The notes under the pieces: generated by a model
What the model saw: only the letters and a program-made list of their open reading frames with translations
What the model was told of the DNA's origin: nothing
Databases searched by the model: none
In this document: positions 10,406 to 22,084 of the stretch, in pieces
Numbering within the stretch: position 1 is the first letter of the stretch
Layout: each line of letters starts with the position of its first letter
From: Odontocerum albicorne
Taxonomy: Eukaryota; Arthropoda; Insecta; Trichoptera; Odontoceridae
NCBI GenBank assembly: GCA_949825065.1
Contig: OX463859.1
Location: forward strand, 6,920,217 to 6,984,216
DNA: 64,000 bases
Reading direction: 5' to 3'
Translations under genes and position numbers: made by a program

Positions 10406-11013
10406 CAACGCTTCACTGCTAAATTAATGAAATGTTTAACGAGGGAGGAGTGCAAAGTCTTTATAATAGAAAAGTATCCATGGCAAGGTACGAGTATATG
10501 GATGTGGTAGAAACGAAAGATGTGTGCTTAGATGGAATGTAGTGGAGATCTGTCCTCTTTGTCTACCTTAAAATGTCAATTTACTAGCACCAATAAAATT
10601 ACTTTAAATAAATAGATATAGCCTTCTCTTAAGTAATCTCTGACTGTGGAGTAAGGCATCAGGAGAGTCAAAATTATAGATATGGAACTTACACTCTAAT
10701 AAATATGGAATCCACCCCCTAATAGACCAACAGGATAGAGTGATGTAGAGCAAGATGAGAGAGAGAGAGATAGAGAGAGGGAGTGTGTAAGAGAACCGAT
10801 CGCTGAAGGGAGATTGATTGCCTGCTCTGATGGGATCTTTATTATTTATAGCACCGCTACATATACACCTGAAGGTTTTTTTTCCGGGTCTGAAAACTGA
10901 AACTATCGAATATACGTATTTTGAAGTTTGTTGTGTTAGCCTCAGGATAACATGAAAAATTCGTGTTGTACGAATTGAAACATTTTAATTTTTTCTAGAA
11001 GATTGTTGAGTTC
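10406..11013. other. AT-rich spacer
   Basis: Holds a short (GA)n run at about 10754-10783. No gene seen. Confidence 0.5.
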
Positions 11014-11017
11014 TTAA

Positions 11018-11087
11018 CCATTTGAGTGCTGAGAGTTTATATATAGATATTTTATAGTATTGAAAAAAATGTCCAGCAGTAAAATGG
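11018..11087. mobile_element. Very short piggyBac-like inverted-repeat element
   Basis: TTAA at 11014-11017 and at 11088-11091 flank a 70-bp unit. It begins CCATTTGAGTGCTG and ends CAGCAGTAAAATGG, inverted repeats matching at 11 of 14 positions. TTAA target sites and CC-starting ends are piggyBac features. At this size it could also be chance, so confidence is moderate. Confidence 0.5.
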
Positions 11088-11171
11088 TTAAAAGAGATCA
11101 TTAACACAAACAAGTGTGTATTTTTACTGCACAAGTAAATTTGTTACGATTATTTTTTTATCAAATAGACT

Positions 11172-11260
11172 GACAACCTGCGTGGTCTAATAAGTTAGAC
11201 GCTTGACTCCTATTCAGGGAGTTTGGGTTTAATTTCCGATGGTACCCAAAACTTGTTCGT
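11172..11260 (+). mobile_element. tRNA-derived SINE head, diverged
   Basis: A-box-like TGGTCTAATAAGTTAGACG and B-box-like GGTTTAATTTCC, then a TGGTACCCAAAA segment. This layout resembles the SINE head plus body at 45752 (TGGGTCCCAAAA). Confidence 0.5.
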
Positions 11261-11949
11261 CTGATAACAATACTCCCACGCATTAGACATATGCGAGTGT
11301 TGTTAGTTCTTCAGGGGCCGTTGTATTGATAACACGTGCAATTACGAACAATGAGTTCTGTGCTAACTCTATAGGTACTTAACACGTTATGTCACTCCTG
11401 GTCACGCTTTTTAATATGCCCTTATCATCAATTCGAATAGGTAAAATGGTTTGTAGGAATTTACTTAATGTATATAGAACATAATCTTATGATGTTTTGG
11501 ACATGTCGAGGGAATGAGTCCTGAAATAATTAGAAAATAAATGATTTAATTGACTCTTGTTTAGTTATTTAAATTTTACATTTAATGCGGGTTTAATCCA
11601 ATTACATCAAATATTTAGTCAAATTATGTAGTGTAAAGTAACTCAGTTACACCTAGAATGTTAAATTAGGATTTAAATCTTCTATTTATTCATCAAGATA
11701 TGGAAGATATCGACATTGGAAAATTTATTTAACAAGATCCTTTTGCGTGTAAGTGGCGATGCTCTTAACAACTCAGTTCACTCTTAATTCACGATGGCGT
11801 AAATGTTTGTCCGGTATAAAATCAAAAGTTTGTGAATCAACAAAGGGTTTGTTATTTTTCCCATAAGAAATATGTGTATCTATAAACAGGCGTGTAGATC
11901 TCTCCTAACGCTCAAGTGGTAATATTCAAGCATACCGATTTAACAAAAT
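11261..11949. other. AT-rich spacer
   Basis: No recognised feature. Confidence 0.5.
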
Positions 11950-12330
11950 GTGGAATAGAGTCTTGGATAAAATAAAGAGTGGTCCATGAAAGGCTGAAGG
12001 ATGTATCGTCGCCCTGGCAGTGTGCGCAGTAGCTTCATCCTATTGGACGTTTAACAATTTCAAGCATTGTCCTTTACGGGGCCCCGTTGATTCTTTCTGG
12101 CTGACCTTCCTCAGTTTCAAAGAAATAGGGACTGATAACTCTTTCAGCCATAACACCGCACCAAACAGTGCATTTTTGGGGATGCAATTGATGCTGATGT
12201 AATTCCCTGGGATTCTGAATACCCCGAAATCTGCAGATTCGTTAATTGATCTACCCGTTTAAATGAAAATGGGCCTTATCACTTATTATCAAGTTGTTCA
12301 AAAAGTTGTTGTTATCTCTGGCTAGGTGTT
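11950..12330 (-). pseudogene. Tc1/mariner-superfamily transposase fragment, central catalytic region
   Basis: Minus-strand segments match the insect transposase group also seen at 7583: EAHFHLN, then LHPQKCTVWCGVMAERVISP YFFE and EGQPERINGAP, then after a shift a QDEATAHTAR segment. In intact relatives this reads VWCG...GPYFFE and QQDGATAHTAR, which holds the second catalytic aspartate. Several frameshifts and stops are present. No terminal repeats were found nearby. It is a distinct, older fragment than the deleted copies at 7583 and 34331. Confidence 0.65.
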
Positions 12331-13311
12331 GAAATCACATGGCGTACTCCAGACGCTGTTGAGTATCTTGGGGTAGTAAAACTCTATAACCTGTAAAAAG
12401 AAAATTGAGAATGAACAAGTTATGACTTTTTCAAACTTTTCAGTGGTTTAGTAGCCTGTACATATTTTTCAATAAAGGTATCACCGAAATCTCTTTTGAA
12501 CTCACTCAACTATCTTGGAATTGTGAATTCCACTCGGGTTCTAAATTATTGAGCCGCACTCTTATCTCCTGCGAACCAGTGAATATACAAACTAGAGTCT
12601 CGTATTATAAATCTTAGAACTTTATTGGCAGATAAACACATACTCTCAGCATGATAACCAAATGTATATTTACAATATCAAAGGAGCATATGTAGTGAAT
12701 GAAATGCTCGTAATTTGATGAATCTTTTTTTATCATCCTTAGAAAACGAAAAAAAAAAAGAATTTTCGATGGAAACCCGATTAAACATGGATATCTTAAA
12801 TTCTATCCAAGTAAAAGGACATACCTAAATGCACAAAGAAATAAAACACTTTTGAACATCCATAAATAATGTAACTGTATGTTTGAAGATTTAAAAGCAT
12901 CATACGCTTCAGTGAGCATGACGAAGACCTCGGGATTCCTCTTTGAAATGTATTATTTCTTATGAAAGAAAATGTCAAAGGTTTAATACAATATTTCTTT
13001 AAAAAAAACGTTAAGTTTAATATCAACGTTAGCAGTTCTAAACCTTTTCGAAAATGCGAACATTTAAAACCAAAATTATAAAATATCAGGACCACTAGCA
13101 AAATTAAGTTTTGTATAAACTCGTAAATATACAATTAACACTATGATTAACGAACAATATTATAATCGATAAGAAAAGGATTTAATGTGATAGTTATAAA
13201 ATAATATAATACAATTTACAGTGTTATTTATAAAGGAAACACTCCTCAAGGGCGCTCCGGCTTGCAAGGTTACCCTACTTTTATCAATTTATTAAAAATA
13301 TTACAATACAT
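12331..13311. other. AT-rich spacer
   Basis: No gene or family recognised. A minus-strand frame at 12796-13134 has low-complexity composition and no family features. Confidence 0.5.
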
Positions 13312-13412
13312 ATCTTCATCATCCATCTATATTCGTCCATTGCAGGATGTAGACCTCTCCAAGTTGTTTCCAAGAAATCCAGCCCTTTGCGTACAGCTGC
13401 CACGTAGCCGCT
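13312..13412 (-). mobile_element. LINE 3'-terminal fragment
   Basis: Antisense of a common LINE ending: catccatctatattcgtcca, then ttgcaggatgtagacctctc. The minus strand reads GLHPAMDEYRWM-like codons. It abuts the jockey-like element that follows in the opposite orientation. Confidence 0.5.
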
Positions 13413-13413
13413 G

Positions 13414-14327
13414 CTTGCTTATTGTTCGCTGACGACTTGAAAATATTCAAAAAGATCAATTCACCTCACGACTGTGCACAGTTACAACAGGACCTAGACT
13501 CCCTAGTCTCCTGGAGTGAGCAAAATCATCTTCTGTTCAACATTAATAAATGTGTCTGTGTATCTTATAGTCGATCGTTTTCACCAATCCACCATCAGTA
13601 TACTATACAGGGAGTGGCACTAAACAGAGTTTCTGAATTCAAGGATTTAGGCGTAACCTTCGATGTCGGACTCACGTTCGTTAACCATGTCTCACGTTTG
13701 ATATCGGACTGTTACAAACTACTCGTTTTTGTAATGAGAATATCAAGAGAATTTAACAGCACCGATATCCTCCGAAACTTATATAATTATCTAATAAGAA
13801 CCAAATTAGAATATGCATCTACGGTTTGGGCTCCTCACCAGCTCAAATATAAAAACAATATAGAACAAATACAAAAAAAAATCCTCAGATATCTATTTGA
13901 CAGAACAAAGGGCGATTACCCAAAATATGCTCACCATGCCGAACTTCTCACGGTGTGTAACTATAGAAGCCTTGAAACAAGAAGGAACTATAGAAGCCTT
14001 GAAACAACATCCTTTAGTTCCTTTAACTGTCCCGCGATTCTAGAAGCACTAAGTTTATATGTACCCAATAAATATATCCGTGCAAGGAATCACCCTCTGT
14101 TCTACATACCAACTTACAGGACGAATATCATGGCTAAACACTCAGTCACGCGTGGTATAGAGATATTGAACCAACTGAATGACACGGTTGATATATTCTC
14201 GGTACCGTCTAGCAGTATGAGAAGAATCCTGGCTGATATTATTCCTAACGAATAAGCTAACGCTAGAAACAAACCCTCTTTGTGTAACAGGAGAAATCCG
14301 TGCAAAGTGGACAAAAAAAAAAAAAAA
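13414..14327 (+). mobile_element. Jockey-like LINE, 5'-truncated, with poly(A) tail
   Basis: The element starts within the reverse-transcriptase active-site motif FADD and continues through the thumb and C-terminal region to a stop at 14255. A 60-bp 3' UTR and a pure A run at about 14313-14327 follow. A long intact frame plus a poly(A) tail suggests a relatively young, 5'-truncated insertion. Confidence 0.85.
13422..14255 (+). pseudogene. Reverse transcriptase C-terminal part (jockey clade)
   Basis: 277 codons without a stop. It opens with MFADDLKIFKKI (catalytic FADD), then DLDSLVSWSEQNHLLFNINK and FKDLGVTFD, then IRTKLEYASTVWAPHQ, the regions that follow the RT core in jockey/CR1 elements. 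The endonuclease and RT palm motifs upstream of FADD are missing, so it cannot retrotranspose. NYRSLET is repeated twice by a 27-bp tandem duplication (about 13959-14007). The 'ATG' is a leucine/methionine position before FADD, not a start. Confidence 0.85.
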
Positions 14328-14384
14328 TTATGTACACGTATATTGTCAACCTAGCGTGTCGTCAATTTTCTTACAGGCTTTATT

Positions 14385-14520
14385 CTGCCTATTGAGTGCC
14401 ACGGAATAACTTCAACATCATCAACTTTTGTTTGGGTTCGTATCCACGCATTGTGTTTGCGGTCACTTCTTTTAAAAACTAGCATGCTCCTTTCCGTGCT
14501 GCGTTGTGATGACTGGAGAT
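14385..14520 (-). mobile_element. RTE-like LINE fragment
   Basis: Minus translation contains QRSTERSMLVFKRSDRKHNA followed by WIRTQTKVDD. This parallels QRAMERKMLGVPLRDRKTNK in the copy at 15320. About 40 codons of the same protein region in an older, more diverged copy. Confidence 0.6.
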
Positions 14521-15315
<795 letters not shown>

Positions 15316-15319
15316 TTCT

Positions 15320-15945
15320 ATATCTTCTTCAGCCGTTCTGGATCCATCCCTGGATATAGGTCTCCCCTTCGGTCTTCCACAACGCTCTATCTCGGGCAAA
15401 CTGCATCCATCTCACCCCTGCGGCCCGTCTTATACCGTCCAACCATCTAGCCTATGGTCTCCCCACATCTCTCTTGCCCGTTCTAGGCTACCATTCCAGG
15501 ACCTTTTTCGTCCATCGAGAGTCAGAGCATCTGGCAATATGTCCTGCCCAGCTCCATTTTAAGACAGCTGCTCTCTCAGCTACGTCCGTGACTTTGGTTC
15601 TCTCTCTTATCCATTTGTTGGTCTTTCTATCTCGCAGTGGAACTCCCAGCATCTTCCTCTCCATGGCTCTCTGTGTCACTAGTAGTTTTTGCGTTATTCG
15701 CTTTGTTAGGACAGAGGTTTCGATTCCATATGTGAGGATCGGTAAGATGCATGAATCAAAGACTTTCTTTTTCAAATGATTGGGGTATTTTGGAGACTTC
15801 AGGATGTAAGAAAGTTTTACAAACGCCGCCCAGGCAAGACCACGTCTACGCTCTATCTCGCCTCTTGATTATATTTTCCCAGCTTTACAGTGTGCCCCAG
15901 GTACACATAACTTGTAACTTATCTGGTTCTAGTTGACAGCAATTA
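15320..15945 (-). pseudogene. RTE-like LINE, reverse transcriptase C-terminal region
   Basis: The minus frame 15775-15488 reads KKKVFDSCILPILTYGIETS, RAMERKMLGVPLRDRKTNKW, IRERTKVTDVAERAA and LKWSWAGHIARCSDSRWTKK, classic for RTE-type endonuclease-reverse transcriptases. Downstream (toward 15320) are codons for RGRPKGR, then a WMQFARD-like region and the protein end. Upstream (toward 15945) a TWGTL..SWENIIKRRDRA segment is frameshifted. It is less diverged than most LINE pieces here. Confidence 0.8.
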
Positions 15946-16205
15946 GTAGCGATAATCACATATACCATATGTATGCGCTAAAGAAATACTTATTTTTTAT
16001 ACTTTATATTGCACAAATAACGAATCATCAATCAAAACTTGTTGTCAACTGTCCCCCCCCCCCACACGTTATTTTTCATTTATTTTAAAATATTAATAAG
16101 TAAACATATTATATAATTTATTTTATAATAATATCTATGGATTTTTGTTTGCATATTATGTGGAGTAAGCAAATATAGAATTGATAAAATGACTATCTTC
16201 ATTTC
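15946..16205. other. AT-rich spacer
   Basis: Contains a C10 run at about 16052-16061. Nothing else recognised. Confidence 0.5.
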
Positions 16206-16383
16206 ATATAAATTTCATATAGTTGATACGATATATTTTGGAAGATATTGATATGGTATCTTTAGAAAGATACTGATCTGTATTTTTTTGGAACATATTG
16301 ATTTGTAACCTTTTGTTTAATAAAATTATAACTGAGGTTTTTAATTTAAAATTATTACTGTAAATGAGGTTTAATAAGGACTA
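16206..16383 (+). repeat. Direct repeat, copy 1
   Basis: About 175 bp shared with 16678-16826: atgatacgatat, tttggaagatattgatat, ggtatctttagaaagatact, tttttttggaacatattga, ccttttgtttaataaaatta and ggtttaataagga. Same orientation, offset about 470 bp. Confidence 0.85.
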
Positions 16384-16677
16384 GTTGCAACCCGTGAAAT
16401 ATTCACGGAAGTAAAACAAATTCTACATTTATGAAAATATATAGAATTTGTTTATATATAGTATATCATTTATACATCGTCCCCTTTTACACCGGTTCAA
16501 AAATTGTTAGCTAGGTATTTAAAATTAGTTCAGTTATCACGGACCCACCGAGATTCAAATTACTTTCGGAGAGAATCCAAGTATTCCTCTCTCGCTCTCT
16601 TGTATTCAAAATTCAATTCTCGTATTCTTTCTTCGACGACAACCATCGTATGGGTTTTGGCCTATTTATACTATGAT

Positions 16678-16826
16678 TTCATATAATTGATACGGTATCT
16701 TTTGGAAGATATTGATATAGTATCTTTAGAAAGATACTGTATTTTTTTGGAACATATTGATACGTTACCTTTTGTTTAATAAAATTATTACTGAGATGTG
16801 TAAATAAGGTTTAATAAGGATATGTA
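16678..16826 (+). repeat. Direct repeat, copy 2
   Basis: Second copy of the repeat at 16206, shorter by small deletions. The two copies bracket about 295 bp without a recognised frame. They could be ends of a small retroelement or an imperfect two-unit tandem array. Confidence 0.85.
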
Positions 16827-16857
16827 AAAAATAAATGACACGACAAACTGGACTGTG

Positions 16858-17150
16858 ATCTAGTTGGCAAGACGCTTGTCTTCCGACCGAAGTTACGGGT
16901 TTGATTTCTGCTGAAAAAAAAAAGGTTTTCAGTCTGATTTTCACTTAAGGCCTCATAAAAAACTTTCTGGTGGGTTGGGGGAAATTGCAACATGTCAATA
17001 ACTCCACAAGGTAGTACTGTGAATAAAAAATGTTCTACGTGATTCGCACTGGCGCTGCTATAGCTGCCAGACGTGACTTGCTTAGAAAAAGTGGGTTCAA
17101 GTTAAAGCGCCCTTGAGCGCTTGCTCTCTAAACGACGCGTCCTTTGAATT
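16858..17150 (+). mobile_element. SINE, main family, long form
   Basis: A box TGATCTAGTTGGCAAGACG, B box GGGTTTGATTTC, then ggttttcagtctgattttca, ttaaggcctcataaaaaact and the LINE-B-like motif GGTGGGTTGGGGGAAATTGC. A second module follows with CACTGGCGCTGCTATAGCTG and GCGCCCTTGAGCGCTTGCTC, also seen at 31076-31170, 24225-24255 and 58883-58950. Confidence 0.8.
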
Positions 17151-18184
17151 GAACTAAAAAGAATGATAATTTTGGAAAATAGAATAACATGACATATTAG
17201 TTTGTGAATTTGGACCATGTAAAAACTATGATGTATGAATCCCTGTCCTCTCTGCTATCCTCTTTCTCTGAATGATGGTGTCTAAGTACCTACGGGAATT
17301 AAATCTCAAATCCTCGGGTGGGAAATTGAGTGCATTAGACAATTCACTAAAGAAAGGGAAATGGACTATAAGGTCAGACTGTTGGATAACGCTCCAATGA
17401 GTTTGAAGCGCCTTTTCTACGGCCTTTTTTGATCAGAATGCGGCGATTTTAGATTCAAAGACATCCCCTTTTCCTAAAACCCTTTGATATGGGTATACAG
17501 TTCCTTTTGAACCTTCTTTACTTTTTGGAATTCAAGTAAAAATTGAAAAGAAAAAGAGTTTTAAAATTTCAATCACAACAATGTTCTCCAGGGAATCTCA
17601 TTTATAAATAAGGGTAATATATGTTGTAATAATTTAAATTGGATGCACATCACACGTGACGAGTATAATACAAGGCACAATACAAAATGGGTGATTAGGG
17701 GCATGTCGTTGGTGCCACCGGAGATTACTATGTAAGCCAATTAGTAGTAGGCATATCCTGATGCATAAAGGGCAAATAGCTTCTGTAGTTGCAAATTTGT
17801 CTGCACGTTCTTCCGCTATTGGGTTATTGATAACTAACAACAGTTCCACGCCATTTGGCTCTACTGCTGTTTGCTTTTATTTATGCTGATCATTATTGTT
17901 TTTCGAGTCTCATGCAGTACGTCCTTACATCTTTAGCGTTCACTACCGGGCTTCCTTCTGTTCTCTGTCAGCTCACCAAACAGGTCATTCCTTGGGAGTC
18001 TGTTCAAACCACGTGTCCAGAATAACGCAGGTAAACAGGCGCAACCAGAATCTCGCTGTTACAGCAGTGTGCTCTTCTCAAAACATCACCATTTCATACT
18101 CTATGATACCAATGAATCTTCATTACTTGCCTGAAGTACCTCTGCTAACTTTTTTCAAATGTCTTTAGTTAGGATGTCGTCTTT
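17151..18184. other. Spacer with weak LINE-like signals
   Basis: No firm element. A minus frame at 17849-17634 includes NPIAEERADKFATTEAI, faintly like the GNE.AD.LA motif of retrotransposon RNase H, but nothing else in the frame supports it. Confidence 0.35.
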
Positions 18185-18345
18185 AGGGTACTTATGATTC
18201 GCATCCATTCATCAGAAATTATGTGATAACAGTTTTATAGACTGCCGTCTTGGTTTTCAGTATTAGATCGCTTAGTCTTTTTTGTATCTCGTTATCTATG
18301 TTTGCTTTGTCATTCACAATGCTACCCAAGTAATAAAATGCTGCA
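18185..18345 (-). mobile_element. RTE-like LINE fragment
   Basis: The minus strand reads AFYYLGSIVNDKANIDNEIQ followed by KRLSDLILKTKTAVYK. This is the conserved F.YLGS...D...EI..RI...K.A stretch of RTE-type reverse transcriptases. About 50 codons. Confidence 0.6.
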
Positions 18346-18363
18346 TTGATTCTATTTATTTTA

Positions 18364-18790
18364 CATGTGACAAGAAATATGCATAATTTACGAAAAAATA
18401 ACAGGTAGTTTAATTTGGACGCACAATTTAAATGGATCTGGGTTTGTTGCCTTTCATTTGTCGTATCCCCAGTAAACTAGACTTTTGACTGTATCTCACT
18501 CAGAATATTTAGCATGAAAAAATAAATCGATACTTCTTTCCGATTTTTGATTATATAAAACCCCGTTGCACATTCTCATCAACCTGACACTCAATTACAT
18601 ATGTATACATCACGCGAAATCAAATTCCTCACACTTCATCACTCCAGACAGACCAAAACGTTCATTTCACAATATACTGCACATAATCACAAAAAAAATA
18701 CCACACTCAAGAGCTCACACAAACCTGTGCTACAAGTCATTCCTCTTGCAAGCCCAAACACTCAAATTCCTGTCGCAATAACAACCACGC
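18364..18790 (+). repeat. Dispersed repeat R1, copy 1
   Basis: Collinear with 59674-60060 and, in inverse, with 25440-25560. Shared blocks: catgtgacaagaaatat, ggatctgggtttgt, cctttcatttgtcgtatccc, agcatgaaaaaataaat, cgatacttctttccgatttt, accccgttgcac and catcactccagaca. No frame or terminal repeats recognised, so class unknown. Confidence 0.75.
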
Positions 18791-19224
18791 TCCGACCGAC
18801 TGCCTAGATTGTTTTCCTTCCTTTGCCCTTATTGAATTCAGCACTCCATTGTTTGTTATGGGAGTTGAATAGGCATATTGCCTTTGGGCAAAAGATGTTT
18901 CACTCTAGGAATGGTGAACATTTGATCACTTGCCATGCGTGTCATGTGTCTCTGCTGAGCATGCATCTTCCCTTCCTCTCGTTGATAGTGCCAGAGAATG
19001 GATTTGAAATGTAAATTGGCTATGTTTAGGACCCGATACTCCCTGAAAAGCTCCGCTGCGGGATACCGGGTAGGAAGTTTGTTAATTATTTTTATAATTA
19101 ATTTTTGGGAAACCTGCAATACTCTGTGTGTTTCTGTGTTAAAAGTGCATCACCCTCCAAACTAATATACCGTTAGAAATTGCTGACTGACATACTAATC
19201 TATGATCTACCTACCAATTTACTT
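18791..19224. other. Spacer
   Basis: Short overlapping frames on both strands, none with family features. Confidence 0.4.
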
Positions 19225-19395
19225 TGACGTTTAGATGGAGGTTTTCCTTGGATATAAGCTTTGTCTTGTAAACATTTAATTTGAGACCGAGTGATTCATA
19301 GACCGATATATAGCAATTCAGTATTTGTTGCAGATCTTCAGTTGAATGAAAAATCAAAGTTCAGTCATCGGCCTTCTGTAGGTCCATAACAGTTT
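19225..19395 (-). mobile_element. RTE-like reverse transcriptase fragment
   Basis: The minus strand in shifting frames gives a DD..L.FIHST EDLQQILN-like segment, then YESLGLKLNVYKTK. This corresponds to the FADD...S..DLQ..L.......GLKLN..KT stretch downstream of the RT catalytic box. Frames shift at least once. Confidence 0.55.
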
Positions 19396-20469
19396 AATAT
19401 GTTATAATTTAAACACAATATCTCTTTTGAAGTAGGTATATATGATAGATCTCCAAACCTTTCAATCCACGCATACAGACATTGTTTCGTCTTTATCCAT
19501 AATTATTGTAAGGCATTGTGTCACTGAAAAAAATGGCTTAAATTGTGTTACTATATAAACAAATTTAATTCAACAATTAATGGCTTTTTTATTCTACAAA
19601 TAGCATTACTCACCGCTTCACGTGTTTCTACCTCATATCTCAATATTATCATCAGGCAGAAATATCCCGGCTTGTTATAAGAACAGTGCTTACATCAGAA
19701 CGTAGTCAGTTTACTATAGATCATACACATCATCCAGTGGGTGTGGTCTATTGATGGAAATATATCAAAATAATTGATATTAGTGGTGGAATAAAAAACT
19801 AATTTATTGTTAAATATTTTGATACGGAGTGCTACAAAGCTGAAGCCTAAACCTTTGTTAATTTTTTAATTTGTTTAGATTTTTATGTGGTCGCTAACTT
19901 CCCGAATATTAATTCTGAAAGCACTCTTGGAGGGACATTAAAAACAGGTAATTTTATATAAAATTACCTGTTTTTAAGGTCAAAAAAATAAAATTACCTG
20001 CTTTTAAGGTCTTTTATTAAAATAAATTTATGTTTAAGTTTAATTTCAAATGATTTTTGCCATATTTTTGAAATTTAAAGAACAAATTTATACGAGTCTA
20101 CAGTCTTTTCAAAACTGAGCAAAAGTTTGAAAAAAAAAACTGCCAAAATGAAATGTACTCGTATCTCTTTATCGGGAAAAAACAGTTCAATTTCCGAAAA
20201 ATTAACGAAGAATTCAATTACTTTGAAGTTCAGAGCGAATTAAATTCTTTCTTCTGTTGGATACTTTTCACTTTTCTTTCAAAGTTTTTCGTGTATGATC
20301 CTTTTCATTTTTATCTTTCATTGAAAAATAACCTTTCCTTTTTATCCTTTATACAGAATCAAATTGATATACGAGTCAATGACTCGAGCAGCTGTTAAAT
20401 GTGTTATGATTGATTTCATGAACATGGTTTTAGTGAAATTTCTAAAAATATTGTGAATATGTATTTTAA
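19396..20469. other. AT-rich spacer
   Basis: Contains an inverted copy of the GTAGAAACACGTG motif (about 19617-19660) and a 33-bp direct duplication of taaaattacctgtttttaag (about 19960-20010). No gene. Confidence 0.5.
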
Positions 20470-20846
20470 CGTGGATGTGTATTACGTACGTGGACTTGGA
20501 GAAATAATGGAAGGAGTCGAATAAATGCTGTGGAAATGCGTACTAGAGACGAATACATAGTGTGACAATATATGACTGAATACGAAATGAAGTGATTAAG
20601 GATGAACATGAACTAAATGCTGATATGTTAAGCAAAAAGAAAAAGAGCACGCTGAGATGGTTTGGGCATGTGGAACGAATGAAAGAAGATAAACTAATAA
20701 AACAACTATATAATGCATATGTGAGTGGAAGGCGTGTGAGAGGAAGACCAAAAAAAATATCCTTGGATCAAGTGAACAACAGTGACCAAAGTCTGCCACT
20801 CTGTCCTCTCTGCCTATCCCGACAGAAAAATGGCGTGATGGTATAA
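20470..20846 (+). mobile_element. LINE-A, 3' end, relatively well preserved
   Basis: Runs from the ACGTGGACTTGGAGAAATAA segment through [40 protein letters not shown] and YVSGRRVRGRPKKISLDQV. It ends with the 3' signature CTCTCTGCCTATCCCGACAG and GGCGTGATGGTATA. The frame 20592-20846 is open except at its end. This is the best reference in the window for the region amplified at 32610. Confidence 0.8.
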
Positions 20847-21050
20847 ATAAATAAATAAATAATAGGTTTATTGATAGCAACATAGTATGTACAGATTATA
20901 TTTGAATAACACTTCTAAAACACATAAATTGCAGATAATACATTAAATACAGAAGCTATAAAAAGGTCTGGGCTCATCTAATAGCATCCCCTCGGCCAAG
21001 ATACACCCCACCAATATAGGGCGAACCCAGCCACGGGGACACCAGATGTT
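20847..21050 (-). mobile_element. Retroelement 3' end (family E)
   Basis: Tail aataaataaataaat, then ggtttattgatagcaacata, and at the far side gtctgggctcatctaatagc followed by atcccctcggcc. Matches 9475-9850 but without the amplified array, so it shows the single-copy state. Confidence 0.55.
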
Positions 21051-21084
21051 TTTCAGCCTATGTATATATTGTGTGTTAAATTTT

Positions 21085-21266
21085 CGTTGTATACATATTG
21101 CCATGTGTCAATATTTTCCAACCAACCAGAAAGATGTTTAAGAATGGTGAAAACTAAACCGGAATATTTAAAAAAAAAAAACCAGGTTCCAACGGGAATC
21201 GAACTCGTAACCTCCGGATTGGGAGACAAGTGTCTTATCAACTAGGTCATGGAGGTCGTCGTATGT
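21085..21266 (-). mobile_element. SINE, main family
   Basis: Minus strand: A box TGACCTAGTTGATAAGACAC, then CTCCGGAGGTTACGAG and B box GTTCGATTCCCG, followed by ggtttagttttcaccatt and the tail ctggttggttggaaaatatt. Confidence 0.85.
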
Positions 21267-22084
21267 ATTTGAATTACATATATGATGAGGAAAAAGAGAA
21301 TTAGTACTAAAAGTGTGAAATAATTTTGTGGTTAGATATGACCGCTTAATTATGCAGAGTCTATGAAAAATGTTGGCGAGCTTATAGCCAATAGAAAATT
21401 TCTTCCAATCAAATGGAAAGTTAAATTAAATTTTAAACCAGACTAGCAACTCTTTTAAAAAAATGGGTTATATTAAACGTTTTCTGATTGAGGGCTATTT
21501 TTTTCTTCGTTTATAAAAATAATCGTTACAAAATATATCATAAATAAAAAATGTCAGCCTTTGAAATGTTCACAAATATATGTCATGTTGACACTTTTTG
21601 TTGCAGTTGAGTGTTTATTTTTTTGGGTTCGATTAGTTTCAGCGCGTCATTAATACTTCATTATTTCTCATGGAGCTATCACTTTCAGGATATTAGTGAT
21701 TTCAAAATTATCGATGGTATCTAGAACTAATGTTTGATGTTGCCATGCCATTTTGAGGTATTGTATCTCAAAATGACTTGGCAAAACTAAGTGACAGTTT
21801 ACCACAGTTTTTTTTTGAGATCATCAGCCTCGCGGATACACGAGCTCCATGAAAATGAAACCCAATTGATGCGTCGAAACTTTCCGATCCACGTAAAATT
21901 AAAACGCAATAAAACAGGAAGTTTTCAACCGAAATTTCATTTATTTAAACATTCCAATGAATACAGATTATATTTAAAAGTCGCAGTTTGAAGAGGCAAA
22001 GTGCCTTAAAATTATTATAAAATAACATTTACACCCAACCACGTCAACGTTTCTCTGGTCAATGTAAACTAAATGCGTAGAGGT
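21267..22084. other. AT-rich spacer with one hairpin
   Basis: A perfect inverted repeat CATTTTGAG..CTCAAAATG lies at about 21749-21775. No gene. Confidence 0.5.

Noticed and set aside
12796..13134. Minus-strand 112-codon open frame as a membrane protein
   Set aside because: Hydrophobic composition follows from AT-rich DNA. No start context, partner exons or family features.
15474..15779. Plus-strand open frame of 101 codons
   Set aside because: Antisense shadow of the clear RTE-like reverse transcriptase on the minus strand.
17634..17849. Retrotransposon RNase H domain
   Set aside because: Only one weak motif (AEERADKFA), with no catalytic D/E/D/D pattern around it.
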